This document shows positions 17,376 to 24,605 of a stretch of DNA of 33,370 nt, piece by piece. The position numbers and the translations under genes were made by a program. This DNA is from Magnetococcales bacterium HCHbin5 (GTDB taxonomy: Bacteria > Pseudomonadota > Magnetococcia > Magnetococcales > Magnetaquicoccaceae): NCBI GenBank assembly GCA_002753505.1, contig PEAG01000039.1:1-33370 (forward strand), written 5' to 3'. Numbering within the stretch: the first letter of the stretch is position 1; every line of letters begins with the position of its first letter. The notes beneath the pieces are model-generated. The model ran no database searches. It was not told the DNA's origin and saw nothing but the letters and a program-made list of their open reading frames with translations.

Positions 17376-18278
17376 CTATTTGGATTCCGCCAACATCTGG
17401 GCAAACCCCGCCGCCAGCGGGATGGCCGGTTGCCAGCCTGGGAGGGGCTGGCCCATGCGCCACGTCTGCATCACCTCCCTGGGTCGGTAGGGCCGCTCAC
17501 CCCATTGGATGGGCAATCGCCGCCCTGCCGCCTGCTCAAACAGATGCACCAACGCCTTGAGCGACAGCGGCGCACCGGACGAAAGGGCAAAACACTCATG
17601 CCCCTGCCCCACCCCACTCAACAACCGGTCGGCCGCAATCCCAAAGGCACGCACCACATCGTCAATATGCACCATGTCAATCTCCTGCTCACCCGGTGAC
17701 ATGGCCAACGGCGCACCCTCGCTGGCCAAATGCATCAGCAGATGGAGCAATTTTTTTCGCGGATCCTGGGGACCATAGGTGTCAGACAGTTTCAGAGTGA
17801 TCACCCGCAACGCATCGGTCGCCACATAATAGGCCAAAATGGCCTCAAAAGCCTGCTTGGTGGCCGCATAGAGATTGACCGGTTCACAGGAACGGTTTTC
17901 ATAGTGTTGCCAAAAGGTGCCGGTATTCACCAGATAACGCACCCCCTGCCGGGCCATGGCATCGGCCAGTTGGCTGGCAAACAGCAGGTTGCTGTTGATC
18001 AAGGGGGTCACATCCGCCGCCTGATGCTGCGCCAGAAAGAGAGAGGCCAAATGAAATACCACCGTCGGCTTGACCCTCTGCATGATGGCCTCCATCCCCG
18101 CCATGCTGCCATCATGGGTGTGCTGCGTCAGGTGGGGCAAAATAGCCTCAACCGCTGCCAACGACGATCCGCCGCGCACAATGCCATGCAAAACCCACCC
18201 CTCTGCAATCAGATGGCGGGCCAACCGGGAACCGACAAAACCGGTCATACCCGTCATTAATGCCACTTTTTCTTGCAT
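17376..18278 (-). CDS. NAD-dependent 4-ketoreductase, AscF/YerF/RfbJ-like
   Basis: 300 residues of the extended SDR family. Landmarks are TGMTGFVGSRLARHLI, VVFHLASLFLAQH, NTGTFWQHYENRS, LYAATKQAFEAILAYY (YxxxK) and LKLSDTYGPQDPRKKLLHLL. The last two are typical of the reductases that finish CDP-3,6-dideoxyhexoses (abequose, ascarylose, yersiniose). It would reduce the 4-keto group of a CDP-3,6-dideoxy-4-keto sugar. I use the ATG at 18278 because the turn TGMTG then sits where relatives have it. A GTG at 18293, overlapping the TGA of the upstream epimerase gene, is a coupled alternative. It directly follows that epimerase, matching the AscE-AscF pair. Which sugar results is uncertain. Confidence 0.82.
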   Translation of the reverse strand: MQEKVALMTGMTGFVGSRLARHLIAEGWVLHGIVRGGSSLAAVEAILPHLTQHTHDGSMAGMEAIMQRVKPTVVFHLASLFLAQHQAADVTPLINSNLLFASQLADAMARQGVRYLVNTGTFWQHYENRSCEPVNLYAATKQAFEAILAYYVATDALRVITLKLSDTYGPQDPRKKLLHLLMHLASEGAPLAMSPGEQEIDMVHIDDVVRAFGIAADRLLSGVGQGHECFALSSGAPLSLKALVHLFEQAAGRRLPIQWGERPYRPREVMQTWRMGQPLPGWQPAIPLAAGFAQMLAESK

Positions 18279-18289
18279 GATGTGTACAC

Positions 18290-18871
18290 TCACTCAACGG
18301 CTGCACGATAACGGAAAGGGGTTTGATAGGCCTGCAAGGTGGGAAAGCCCAGATCACGCGCCGACAGAATCGGCTGCGTCTCCGGCCAGGGGATCCCGGC
18401 TGAACTCCAGAGAATGCCGGCATCGTGCAACGGGGCATGGACACTGCTCACCTTGTAAACCAGAGTGGCCCGGTCGCTGGTGACACAAAAACCGTGGGCC
18501 AGACCGGCGGGCAGATAGACCGCGTTGCCGCGTTGTGCCGTCAGGGTGAAGGTTGCAAACTGGCCATAGGTTGGCGAGCCCGCCCGCAAGTCAACCACCA
18601 CATCAAAAGCCTCGCCCACCATGCAGTAGACCAGTTTGACATGATCCATGGGCGGGGTTTGGAAGTGCAACCCCCGCAGCACCCCCCGCACCGACTCCGA
18701 GTAATACTCCTCAGCCAGATCCAGCTGCAACCCGTGTTCTGCAAAGACATCCCGTTGGAATATCTTGACAAATCGACCCCGCTGGTCTTCGTGAATGGTT
18801 GGGAAAATTTCATAACAACCGGAAATGTGGCTTGATCGAATATCCACGGAAACTCCAATATGCGCCAACAT
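18290..18871 (-). CDS. RfbC-like cupin epimerase (possible CDP-sugar 5-epimerase)
   Basis: 193 residues, near the usual 180-185 of dTDP-4-dehydrorhamnose 3,5-epimerases. It shows the family core: DQRGRFVKIFQ, SVRGVLRGLHFQTPP (catalytic His), KLVYCMVGEAFDVVVDLR, and YLPAGLAHGFCV. No RfbA, RfbB or RfbD genes for dTDP-rhamnose are nearby, while CDP-sugar genes are. So an AscE-like role, epimerising C5 of a CDP-3,6-dideoxy-4-keto sugar, is more likely (inference). The ATG at 18871 lacks a clear ribosome site, and an in-frame ATG at 18886 does too. Its first codons and upstream region are duplicated at 18966-19072, inside repeat element E3. Confidence 0.82.
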   Translation of the reverse strand: MLAHIGVSVDIRSSHISGCYEIFPTIHEDQRGRFVKIFQRDVFAEHGLQLDLAEEYYSESVRGVLRGLHFQTPPMDHVKLVYCMVGEAFDVVVDLRAGSPTYGQFATFTLTAQRGNAVYLPAGLAHGFCVTSDRATLVYKVSSVHAPLHDAGILWSSAGIPWPETQPILSARDLGFPTLQAYQTPFRYRAAVE

Positions 18872-19072
18872 AATGACCACGCCCATGCTTTTTATAATCT
18901 TTTCAAACTATTGCAGGGGCCTGGGGACCGTCACGGTCCCCAGTGGGGTGCAGGGGCAAAGCCCCATATGCGCCAACACAATGACCACGCCCATGCTTTT
19001 CTAATCTTTTCAAACTATTGCAGGGGCCTGGGGACCGTCACGGTCCCCAGTGGGGTGCAGGGGCAAAGCCCC
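18858..19072. repeat. Tandem duplication of epimerase 5' end plus repeat tip
   Basis: Bases 18858-18965 contain the first codons of the epimerase gene, its leader and the tip of element E3. They recur at 18966-19072 with few changes; the copies differ by one base in length. The copy starts ATATGCGCCAACA, so it holds an orphan start-codon region that reads straight into the GGGGCAAAGCCCC hairpin. Confidence 0.9.
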
Positions 19073-19514
19073 TGCATGCAAGGGCGCGCCTTCCCAAAAG
19101 CCCATTTGCGCAGCAAATGGGCGCAGCGCGCCCAAAACGCCCCGCAGGGGCACTCCTGGAGGGCGGCAGCCCGACCGAGAGCTGGCCAAATGGGGCATGG
19201 CTTGGGGAAAAAACCATTCCTGGCCTTGTATCAGAAAAAAACCTGAATATCCGAACCTTCTGGTTTCTTATCCAGGCATTGTCCATAACATAACCGTGCG
19301 AGTCGGGCTGCCGCCCTCCCAAGGTCGCCCCTTCGGGGCGGTTTTGTGCGCGTTGCGCAAATTTTCTGCGAAAATTTGCTTTGGAAAAACGCGCAATTCA
19401 GCAGGGGCTCCGCCCCTGCACCCCGCCGGGGACCGTGACGGTCCCCGGACCCCTGCACTTGTTTAAAAGAACGACAGCCGGGGAGCGTGACGCTCCCCGG
19501 ACCCCTGCACTTGT
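18911..19514. repeat. Composite palindromic repeat element E3
   Basis: Same orientation as E1 and E2. An extra left tip at 18911-18965 precedes the full type a arm, which starts at 19018 and runs to about 19235. A centre follows with TTATCCAGGCATTGTCC. The type b arm runs from about 19288 to 19459. A second, shorter right tip at about 19460-19514 is built of GGGGAGCGTGACGCTCCCC. The element lies between rfbH and the epimerase gene, both on the minus strand, so it may cause polarity between them. The rfbH stop codon abuts or overlaps its right end. Confidence 0.85.
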
Positions 19515-21158
19515 TTACTGGAAAAAGCCTTTCAAACAGGCAACCATATAGGCCAGCTTCTGTTCCGTCATACCCGGATAGAGACCCACCCAAAAAGTAT
19601 TGTGCATGATCTGATCGGTACAGGCCAGATCCCCCACCACCCGATAACCCTGACCGGTCCGACGCATCTCATCAAAACAGGGATGCTTGAGCAGATTGCC
19701 GGCAAACAACATCCGGGTCTGTATCTTTTTGGCCTCCAAATGGGCAACGATCTGATCCCGTGTAAACCCGGCCCCCTCACGCACCGTCAACAAAAACCCA
19801 AACCAGGAGGGATCCGCATCGGCCGTCGGCTCCGGCAAAATCAACCGGTCGGCCAGATCAGCCAACTCCGTCGTCAAATAATGCCAATTCTGCTGCCGCG
19901 CCCTGGTAAAAGCAGGCAACTTGGCCAGTTGGGCACAACCAATAGCCGCCTGCATCTCCGTGGCCTTCAGATTGTAACCAAAATGCGCATACACATATTT
20001 ATGGTCATACCCCATGGGCAACGCCCCGAACTGCTGGCTGAACCGCTTTTTGCAGGTATTATCCCGCCCGGAGGGACACCAGCAATCCCGCCCCCAATCC
20101 CGAAACGACTCCAGCAACCGCCCCAACAGCGCATCCTGGGTGTAAACAGCCCCCCCCTCCCCCATGGTCATATGATGGGGCGGATAAAAACTGGAAGTCC
20201 CAATATCACCAACCGTGCCCGTATAGTGCCAACGCCCCTCCCAGAAATAGCGGGAACCCAAAGCGTCACAGTTGTCCTCGATCAGCCATAAATTATGCCG
20301 ACGGCAAAACGCCTTGACCTGCGCCAGATCAAACGGATTGCCAAGGGTATGGGCCAGCATGACCGCCTTGGTCCTGGGAGACAACGCCTCCGCCAACAAA
20401 GCGCAATCCACATTGTAAGTCGGCAACGTCACATCGACAAAAACCGGCACCGCCCCATACTGCACGATGGGCGCAACCGTGGTGGGAAAAGCCGCCGCCA
20501 CCGTGATCACCTCATCCCCCGGCAAAATGCGCCGCTCCCCCAACTTGGGCGAAGTGAGTGCCATGAAAGCCAACAGATTGGCCGAAGAGCCGGAATTGAC
20601 CAGTGCCGCACGGCGCACCCCCAAAAATTGGGCCAATTCACGCTCAAAACTCTCCGCATAACGACCAGCCGTCAGCCAGAAATCCAACGCGCTCTCCACC
20701 AGCAGCAACATCTCCTGCGCATCGAACACCCGACCGGCATAACCGATCCGGTCCTGCTCCGGCGTAAAAGGTGCCGTCATGGCTGGTTCATGGATGGCAC
20801 TATAAAAGGCCCGGGTGGTCAACCGGCTCCACTTTCTGAGCATCTCTTCTGTTTTGGCAGCATTCAGACAGCCCACACCCGCCTGAACAAACGCCGACCG
20901 ATGCACCGTCAGCAGGCGGTCCATGCGAAGCTGCCCCGCCTGTGCAAGGGCTCCCCAGGCCAACGCCTCCGGAGCCACAACCACCCCATAATCATCCGCT
21001 ACCGCGGGGTCCGTGACACTGTCCAGGAGGGCAATAATATACTCATCCGGTTGACCGGCCTGGGCGACAATGATGGCGGGCACGGCGGCCGCAACGACCG
21101 CTGCCGTGGTAGAAGATGTGAGCAGAACCAGCTCACCGCTGCGATTGTTGGCTGCCAA
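19515..21158 (-). CDS. rfbH: CDP-4-keto-6-deoxyglucose 3-dehydrase with N-terminal extension
   Basis: 547 residues against the usual about 437. The core from roughly residue 105 on is Rfb[69 protein letters not shown] and [14 protein letters not shown]. The His in PPHH replaces the usual PLP-binding Lys and marks this PMP-dependent dehydratase. The Cys segment carries ligands for its [2Fe-2S] cluster. It removes the C3 hydroxyl of CDP-4-keto-6-deoxyglucose together with a reductase (DdhD/AscD) not found here. The frame begins with TTG at 21158, with AGGGA nine bases upstream. The first 100 residues are Ala/Val-rich and match nothing I know. Starts nearer the core have weaker ribosome sites. 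Confidence 0.9.
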   Translation of the reverse strand: MAANNRSGELVLLTSSTTAAVVAAAVPAIIVAQAGQPDEYIIALLDSVTDPAVADDYGVVVAPEALAWGALAQAGQLRMDRLLTVHRSAFVQAGVGCLNAAKTEEMLRKWSRLTTRAFYSAIHEPAMTAPFTPEQDRIGYAGRVFDAQEMLLLVESALDFWLTAGRYAESFERELAQFLGVRRAALVNSGSSANLLAFMALTSPKLGERRILPGDEVITVAAAFPTTVAPIVQYGAVPVFVDVTLPTYNVDCALLAEALSPRTKAVMLAHTLGNPFDLAQVKAFCRRHNLWLIEDNCDALGSRYFWEGRWHYTGTVGDIGTSSFYPPHHMTMGEGGAVYTQDALLGRLLESFRDWGRDCWCPSGRDNTCKKRFSQQFGALPMGYDHKYVYAHFGYNLKATEMQAAIGCAQLAKLPAFTRARQQNWHYLTTELADLADRLILPEPTADADPSWFGFLLTVREGAGFTRDQIVAHLEAKKIQTRMLFAGNLLKHPCFDEMRRTGQGYRVVGDLACTDQIMHNTFWVGLYPGMTEQKLAYMVACLKGFFQ

Positions 21159-21244
21159 GGTGTTTTTTCCCTAATCTGTTTTGTGTAACCCGCTTCCTGG
21201 TGGAGCAACCATCCCGACTCGACAGGTTGCGCTCCAACATCTGC

Positions 21245-22561
21245 TCAATAGACCCCCACTGTCTCTGGCAGCACCAAACGATGATTGGACAGATGACTCT
21301 TGACCATCAAAGGAGAAACGCCAAAATAGGTTCCCGCTTCCACAATACGATCCTCATCGGTAAAATCGCCATCCAGGAAAGACTTTACGGCATCGATAGG
21401 CGCAAGAAACTCGGCAGCAAAAGCGCGTTGCACTTTTTGTCGAGCCGTTTTTGTGTTGGTCACTGGCAACCATCGGTCCCCACCCGGGGCTGAAAAATGG
21501 TCCCCCAACCAGCGAGCCAGATTGAACCGTCGCCCAGATAAGCTTTTGTGGCGAAACAGCAAACTGACTTGGCTCCCCCCAACCTCCCGAATAGCCAAAC
21601 TCCATGGTATCCTCGCCGTTGGCGCATGATCGGCTGTCAGGTCCTCCACCTTCAAACCAAACAGATCACACAGGTGCCGATCCTTGATTGGCTCCATCCC
21701 GTTGCCCAAAACGGCGCGCATCTTTCGTGCCAAAGTTCTGCCCCGCTCCCAAGGTTCACAATGCGGCCGATCTGGCCAATCAGCCATGCGCAGCCCTTGG
21801 AGAGCGGAAAAATCACCCATAATGCCCTCGGAATCCATACGCTCTCTGATATTATTCAGGATCAAAGATGCATCCAGACCAGCGCAAGCCGCCGCAACCT
21901 CCACCATCGCGGACTCCCCTGCACCCTTTGACAACTGCAAAAAGTTCTCGATGTATGCAGGTGCGTCATCAGGATCCAACCCCAGAACGGCTTCCAGCTT
22001 GCGATAAGAAGCGAACTGTGAATGGCTGCGTTCCATGCTGACTTCCCGCCAGAGGGTGTGCAACTCCGTATTTTGGATCCCTATGATATCCAGACGGGCC
22101 AAAACCGTCTGGATGAACGACTCCACACTCTCCGCAAACAGACCAACAGGTATGGATTCACGACAACCGGTCAAATATCGAACAGGTTCGTTGCTGTCTT
22201 CAGCAGAAGGCGTACAAACAACGGTGATCGTTTCACCGTCCGATTCAAACCGCAGGTGAGGCCATAAAAATCCGTGACCTGCCCCGCGCATCTCATGTGA
22301 CAGACACCAGTCAACGCCCGGCGTTGTCTCCGGGGTCGGCTCCCAACAGAGCCGCCACCATGAAGAGGCAAACCAGACCGCCAGGGGATAACAGGAGACC
22401 AATACCGTGTCACGCACCGATCTGGCCCTGTCATCATCCACCCGCGTCGCCAACCGATTCTGAATGCGGATTCGCAAGAAGCCGGAGGTCTGTCGGATCT
22501 CCTCCGGACCGTGTTCTGCAGGTGACCATTGTTCAGGCGCAAGTATGAAGGACTCGTTCAT
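21245..22561 (-). CDS. IrrE/ImmA-like protein with altered zinc motif
   Basis: 438 residues. The C-terminal part has the IrrE/ImmA layout: SLLFRHKSLSGRRFNLARWL, then VQRAFAAEFLAPIDAV, then AGTYFGVSPLMVKSHL. In active family members the first segment contains HExxH. Here it reads ARWLGDHF, so the zinc ligands and catalytic Glu are missing and it is probably not a peptidase. The N-terminal 280 residues are not recognised. The ATG at 22561 has AGGA close upstream and overlaps the stop of the preceding small gene by four bases (ATGA). The pair sits between rfbF and rfbH and has no visible link to sugar synthesis. Such overlapping pairs often are toxin-antitoxin or regulatory modules. That is inference only. 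Confidence 0.65.
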   Translation of the reverse strand: MNESFILAPEQWSPAEHGPEEIRQTSGFLRIRIQNRLATRVDDDRARSVRDTVLVSCYPLAVWFASSWWRLCWEPTPETTPGVDWCLSHEMRGAGHGFLWPHLRFESDGETITVVCTPSAEDSNEPVRYLTGCRESIPVGLFAESVESFIQTVLARLDIIGIQNTELHTLWREVSMERSHSQFASYRKLEAVLGLDPDDAPAYIENFLQLSKGAGESAMVEVAAACAGLDASLILNNIRERMDSEGIMGDFSALQGLRMADWPDRPHCEPWERGRTLARKMRAVLGNGMEPIKDRHLCDLFGLKVEDLTADHAPTARIPWSLAIREVGGSQVSLLFRHKSLSGRRFNLARWLGDHFSAPGGDRWLPVTNTKTARQKVQRAFAAEFLAPIDAVKSFLDGDFTDEDRIVEAGTYFGVSPLMVKSHLSNHRLVLPETVGVY

Positions 22562-22992
22562 GATTCCTGCCACCGGTCGAGCACCTCTTGTCGAAAAGGA
22601 TCCCTCTCCGGCATGGGGTATCCGTGGTATGTGCCCAGTCCGGCATTCTCCAACTGGGCTTCCAACGGCACCCCCTGCGCGTTGACAGCCCAAACATTCT
22701 GGGGCCACTCACCCTTTTCCTGGACGCTGACCAAACCCCTCCGTATCCCGGCTTGAAGAAGCTCTGCCTCCTCACTCCGGGTAAAGATTCCTGCGTCATC
22801 ACACAACGCTTTGTCGGGTCTCAAGCTGTTTGGTGGTGTCAAACCAAAATTGCCCGGATTCCGTTTATGCTCCGGGTTGCCACCATAACCACTACGCTCA
22901 GCCAACCTGTTGAGACGTTGCCTCTCCCCGTCATCCTGGGGAGGTGGACGCATTCTCCTTTTGGGGTTAAGGGATTTTCGCTCCAATCTCAT
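22558..22992 (-). CDS. Small protein of unknown function, partner of the IrrE-like protein
   Basis: 144 residues from the ATG at 22992, with AGGA eight bases upstream. The first 70 residues are basic and polar. The rest contains TRSEEAELLQAGI, WAVNAQGVPLEAQLENAGLG and TYHGYPMPERDPFRQEVLDR, a compact alpha/beta pattern. I have the impression that this pattern occurs in small uncharacterised proteins next to IrrE-like genes, but I cannot name the family. No signal peptide or membrane segment is visible. Its stop overlaps the start of the IrrE-like gene, so the two are translationally coupled. A 13-base inverted repeat lies 16 bases upstream of the start and could be an operator. Confidence 0.7.
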   Translation of the reverse strand: MRLERKSLNPKRRMRPPPQDDGERQRLNRLAERSGYGGNPEHKRNPGNFGLTPPNSLRPDKALCDDAGIFTRSEEAELLQAGIRRGLVSVQEKGEWPQNVWAVNAQGVPLEAQLENAGLGTYHGYPMPERDPFRQEVLDRWQES

Positions 22993-23008
22993 CACACGGA
23001 TCCTATCG

Positions 23009-23021
23009 CGCACACAGTGCG
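23009..23021. promoter_or_regulatory. Candidate operator, 13-base inverted repeat
   Basis: CGCAC, three bases, GTGCG lies 16 bases before the start codon of the small gene at 22992 and just upstream of its ribosome site. This is where an autoregulated toxin-antitoxin or repressor operator would be expected. A TTGACA hexamer occurs at 23067-23072 on the minus strand but lacks a good -10, so the promoter is not called. Confidence 0.25.
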
Positions 23022-23159
23022 AACGGTATGAAACAGCCACCACAGGTCGATGTTGTTCAACGCGATTGTCAAAATTGCCCGGCATACACAAAAAAAGCGG
23101 TGGCGGAACATTTCCCCTGTCAGCCCCAATCCCGGGGCGATGATCTCTCGCGGGCTGCC

Positions 23160-23930
23160 CTACCAGGTTTTCCAAGGTGCCTTGTTGGAGTCCCAGAGGG
23201 CGTTCAACACCTCTTTGTCGCGCAGTGAGTCCATCGGGTGCCAAAAGTCATGATGATGATAGGCGGAGAGCTCCCCCCCGCGCGCCAACTGCTCCAGGGC
23301 ATCCCGCTCCCAGATGCTGCTGTCCCCCTCGATATAGTCGATCACCTTGGGCGACAGGACAAAAAAACCGCCGTTGATCCAACGCCCATCCCCCTTTGGC
23401 TTTTCTTCAAAGGAGAGCACCTTGTTGCCGGCCATGTTCAAGGCCCCGAAACGCCCCATGGGCTGAACCGCCGTCATGGTGGCCAGGGTGCCGGACTGGC
23501 GATGAAAATCCAGCAACTGCGGGATATTGACGTTGCCCAAACCATCACCGTAGGTAAAACAGAAAGCCTCCTCGTCCGCCACATAACTGCGGACCCGCTT
23601 GAGCCGGCCACCGGTCTGCGTCTTCTCTCCCGTACTGACCAGGGTGACACGCCAAGGCTCCGCCAGACAGCGGTGAACCTCCATGCTGTTACTGGTCATG
23701 TCAAAGGTGACATCGGAACAGTGGAGAAAATAGTTGGAAAAAAACTCCTTGATCATGTAGCCCTTGTAGCCGCAACAGATCACGAACTCATTCAAACCAA
23801 AGGAGGAATAAATTTTCATGATGTGCCACAGGATGGGCATGCCGCCAATCTCCACCAGGGGCTTGGGGCGGAAAGCTGTCTCCTCGCCGATGCGTGTACC
23901 CAAGCCGCCAGCCAGAATGATTACCTTCAC
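23160..23930 (-). CDS. rfbF: Glucose-1-phosphate cytidylyltransferase
   Basis: 256 residues, the normal length. It makes CDP-glucose from glucose 1-phosphate and CTP, the first step of the CDP-3,6-dideoxyhexose pathway. The N terminus VKVIILAGGLGTRIGEET holds the nucleotide-binding motif, followed by FRPKPLVEIGGMPILWHIM, ICCGYKGYMIKEFF, TYGDGLGNVN and FEEKPKGDGRWINGGFFV. These fix the family. The start is GTG at 23930 with AGG at a suitable distance; upstream residues of the longer frame have no family match. It is the first protein gene of the minus-strand locus, 116 bases beyond a tRNA-Ser gene. About 165 bases without a gene separate it from the small-protein/IrrE cassette. Confidence 0.94.
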   Translation of the reverse strand: MKVIILAGGLGTRIGEETAFRPKPLVEIGGMPILWHIMKIYSSFGLNEFVICCGYKGYMIKEFFSNYFLHCSDVTFDMTSNSMEVHRCLAEPWRVTLVSTGEKTQTGGRLKRVRSYVADEEAFCFTYGDGLGNVNIPQLLDFHRQSGTLATMTAVQPMGRFGALNMAGNKVLSFEEKPKGDGRWINGGFFVLSPKVIDYIEGDSSIWERDALEQLARGGELSAYHHHDFWHPMDSLRDKEVLNALWDSNKAPWKTW

Positions 23931-24046
23931 GAGCCGATACCTGTCAGAATGAGAGCGCGGGAGAAAAACCAGACAACGAAGCAAAAAAACGGGGAATGAC
24001 GGTTCCGAAACAGGATAATCCAAAGAAAGGACCGGGTTACTCTTAG

Positions 24047-24136
24047 TGGCGGAGGAGCAGGGATTCGAACCCTGGGTGGGGTTTCCCCCACAACGATTTT
24101 CGAGACCGTCCCGTTCGACCGCTCCGGAACTCCTCC
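24047..24136 (-). tRNA. tRNA-Ser (anticodon CGA), CCA encoded
   Basis: The minus strand folds as a class II tRNA of 90 bases. The acceptor arm is GGAGGAG/CTCCTCC. The anticodon stem ACGGT/ATCGT closes the loop CTCGAAA, which gives anticodon CGA for UCG serine codons. A long variable arm GTGGGG/CCCCAC follows, then the T arm with GGTTCGAATCC, discriminator G and an encoded CCA. It separates the sugar locus from the gpmI block and could have been an integration site for the locus. Confidence 0.95.
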
Positions 24137-24168
24137 GTCTAAGAGTTTGTCATCCTTTCTTACCGCCC

Positions 24169-24197
24169 ATACTAACCACTATCGCGCCAATAAGCAA
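24169..24197 (-). promoter_or_regulatory. Candidate promoter of tRNA-Ser
   Basis: On the minus strand, TTGCTT at 24192-24197 and TAGTAT at 24169-24174 are 17 bases apart. The -10 box lies about 33 bases before the tRNA 5' end, a reasonable leader for a processed tRNA. The match to sigma-70 boxes is moderate. Confidence 0.35.
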
Positions 24198-24237
24198 TGG
24201 CTGCTCTCACCCACCGGCAACAGTTTTTTTGAACGCT

Positions 24238-24300
24238 CCGCCAACCCCACCGCCAGCAGCCGGCGTCAAGCTGCTGGCGGTGGCCTGACAAGGTTGGCGG
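24238..24300. other. Long interrupted hairpin in the tRNA-gpmI gap
   Basis: CCACCGCCAGCAG at 24247-24259 pairs with 24271-24283. Directly outside it, CCGCCAACC at 24238-24246 pairs with 24292-24300 across an eight-base bulge. That gives 22 paired bases around an 11-base loop. There is no U tract on either strand after the stem, so it is not a simple intrinsic terminator. Confidence 0.6.
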
Positions 24301-24605
24301 CGCATGGCCGCAGCAGAACCGCTGTTGCCACAAACAGATTCACAAAAAATCATTAATATTTTCAATTATTTCATCTGTAACCTGCGTTCTGGCAGGGGGC
24401 GGGGATACCCGGCGGGAGCCGAAAATTGTTGGCATCCCTGTGCCTGGTTTGGCGGCATGGATTGTGCTTTGCGACAGGAGAGCCCTGTTGGCAACCCATC
24501 GTCTGCGCCACGGACAATCAATGGCAAGTCAGTGCGAATACCCCCTTGCTTGCGTGGATCGTGCCGGACGAGACATTCACACCTATCGCTCAACAAGAGT
24601 ATTGC
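24301..24605. other. Leader region upstream of gpmI, no gene seen
   Basis: This gap holds an AT-rich patch (24345-24375) with TAATAT at 24354-24359, where a promoter of the gpmI operon could lie; no matching -35 at 16-18 bases is visible. The last 180 bases are open in the gpmI frame but lack similarity to the enzyme. I see no RNA gene here. Confidence 0.4.

Noticed and set aside
18290-18871. dTDP-rhamnose RfbC
   Set aside because: No rmlA, rmlB or rmlD is found in the window, while CDP-sugar genes surround it; the fold alone cannot separate the two substrates.
23044-23072. Sigma-70 promoter upstream of the small-protein/IrrE-like pair
   Set aside because: TTGACA is present, but the hexamer 17 bases downstream is CGACCT, a poor -10.
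24238-24300. Rho-independent terminator after tRNA-Ser or before gpmI
   Set aside because: The hairpin has no U tract downstream on either strand and lies upstream of the tRNA, not after it.
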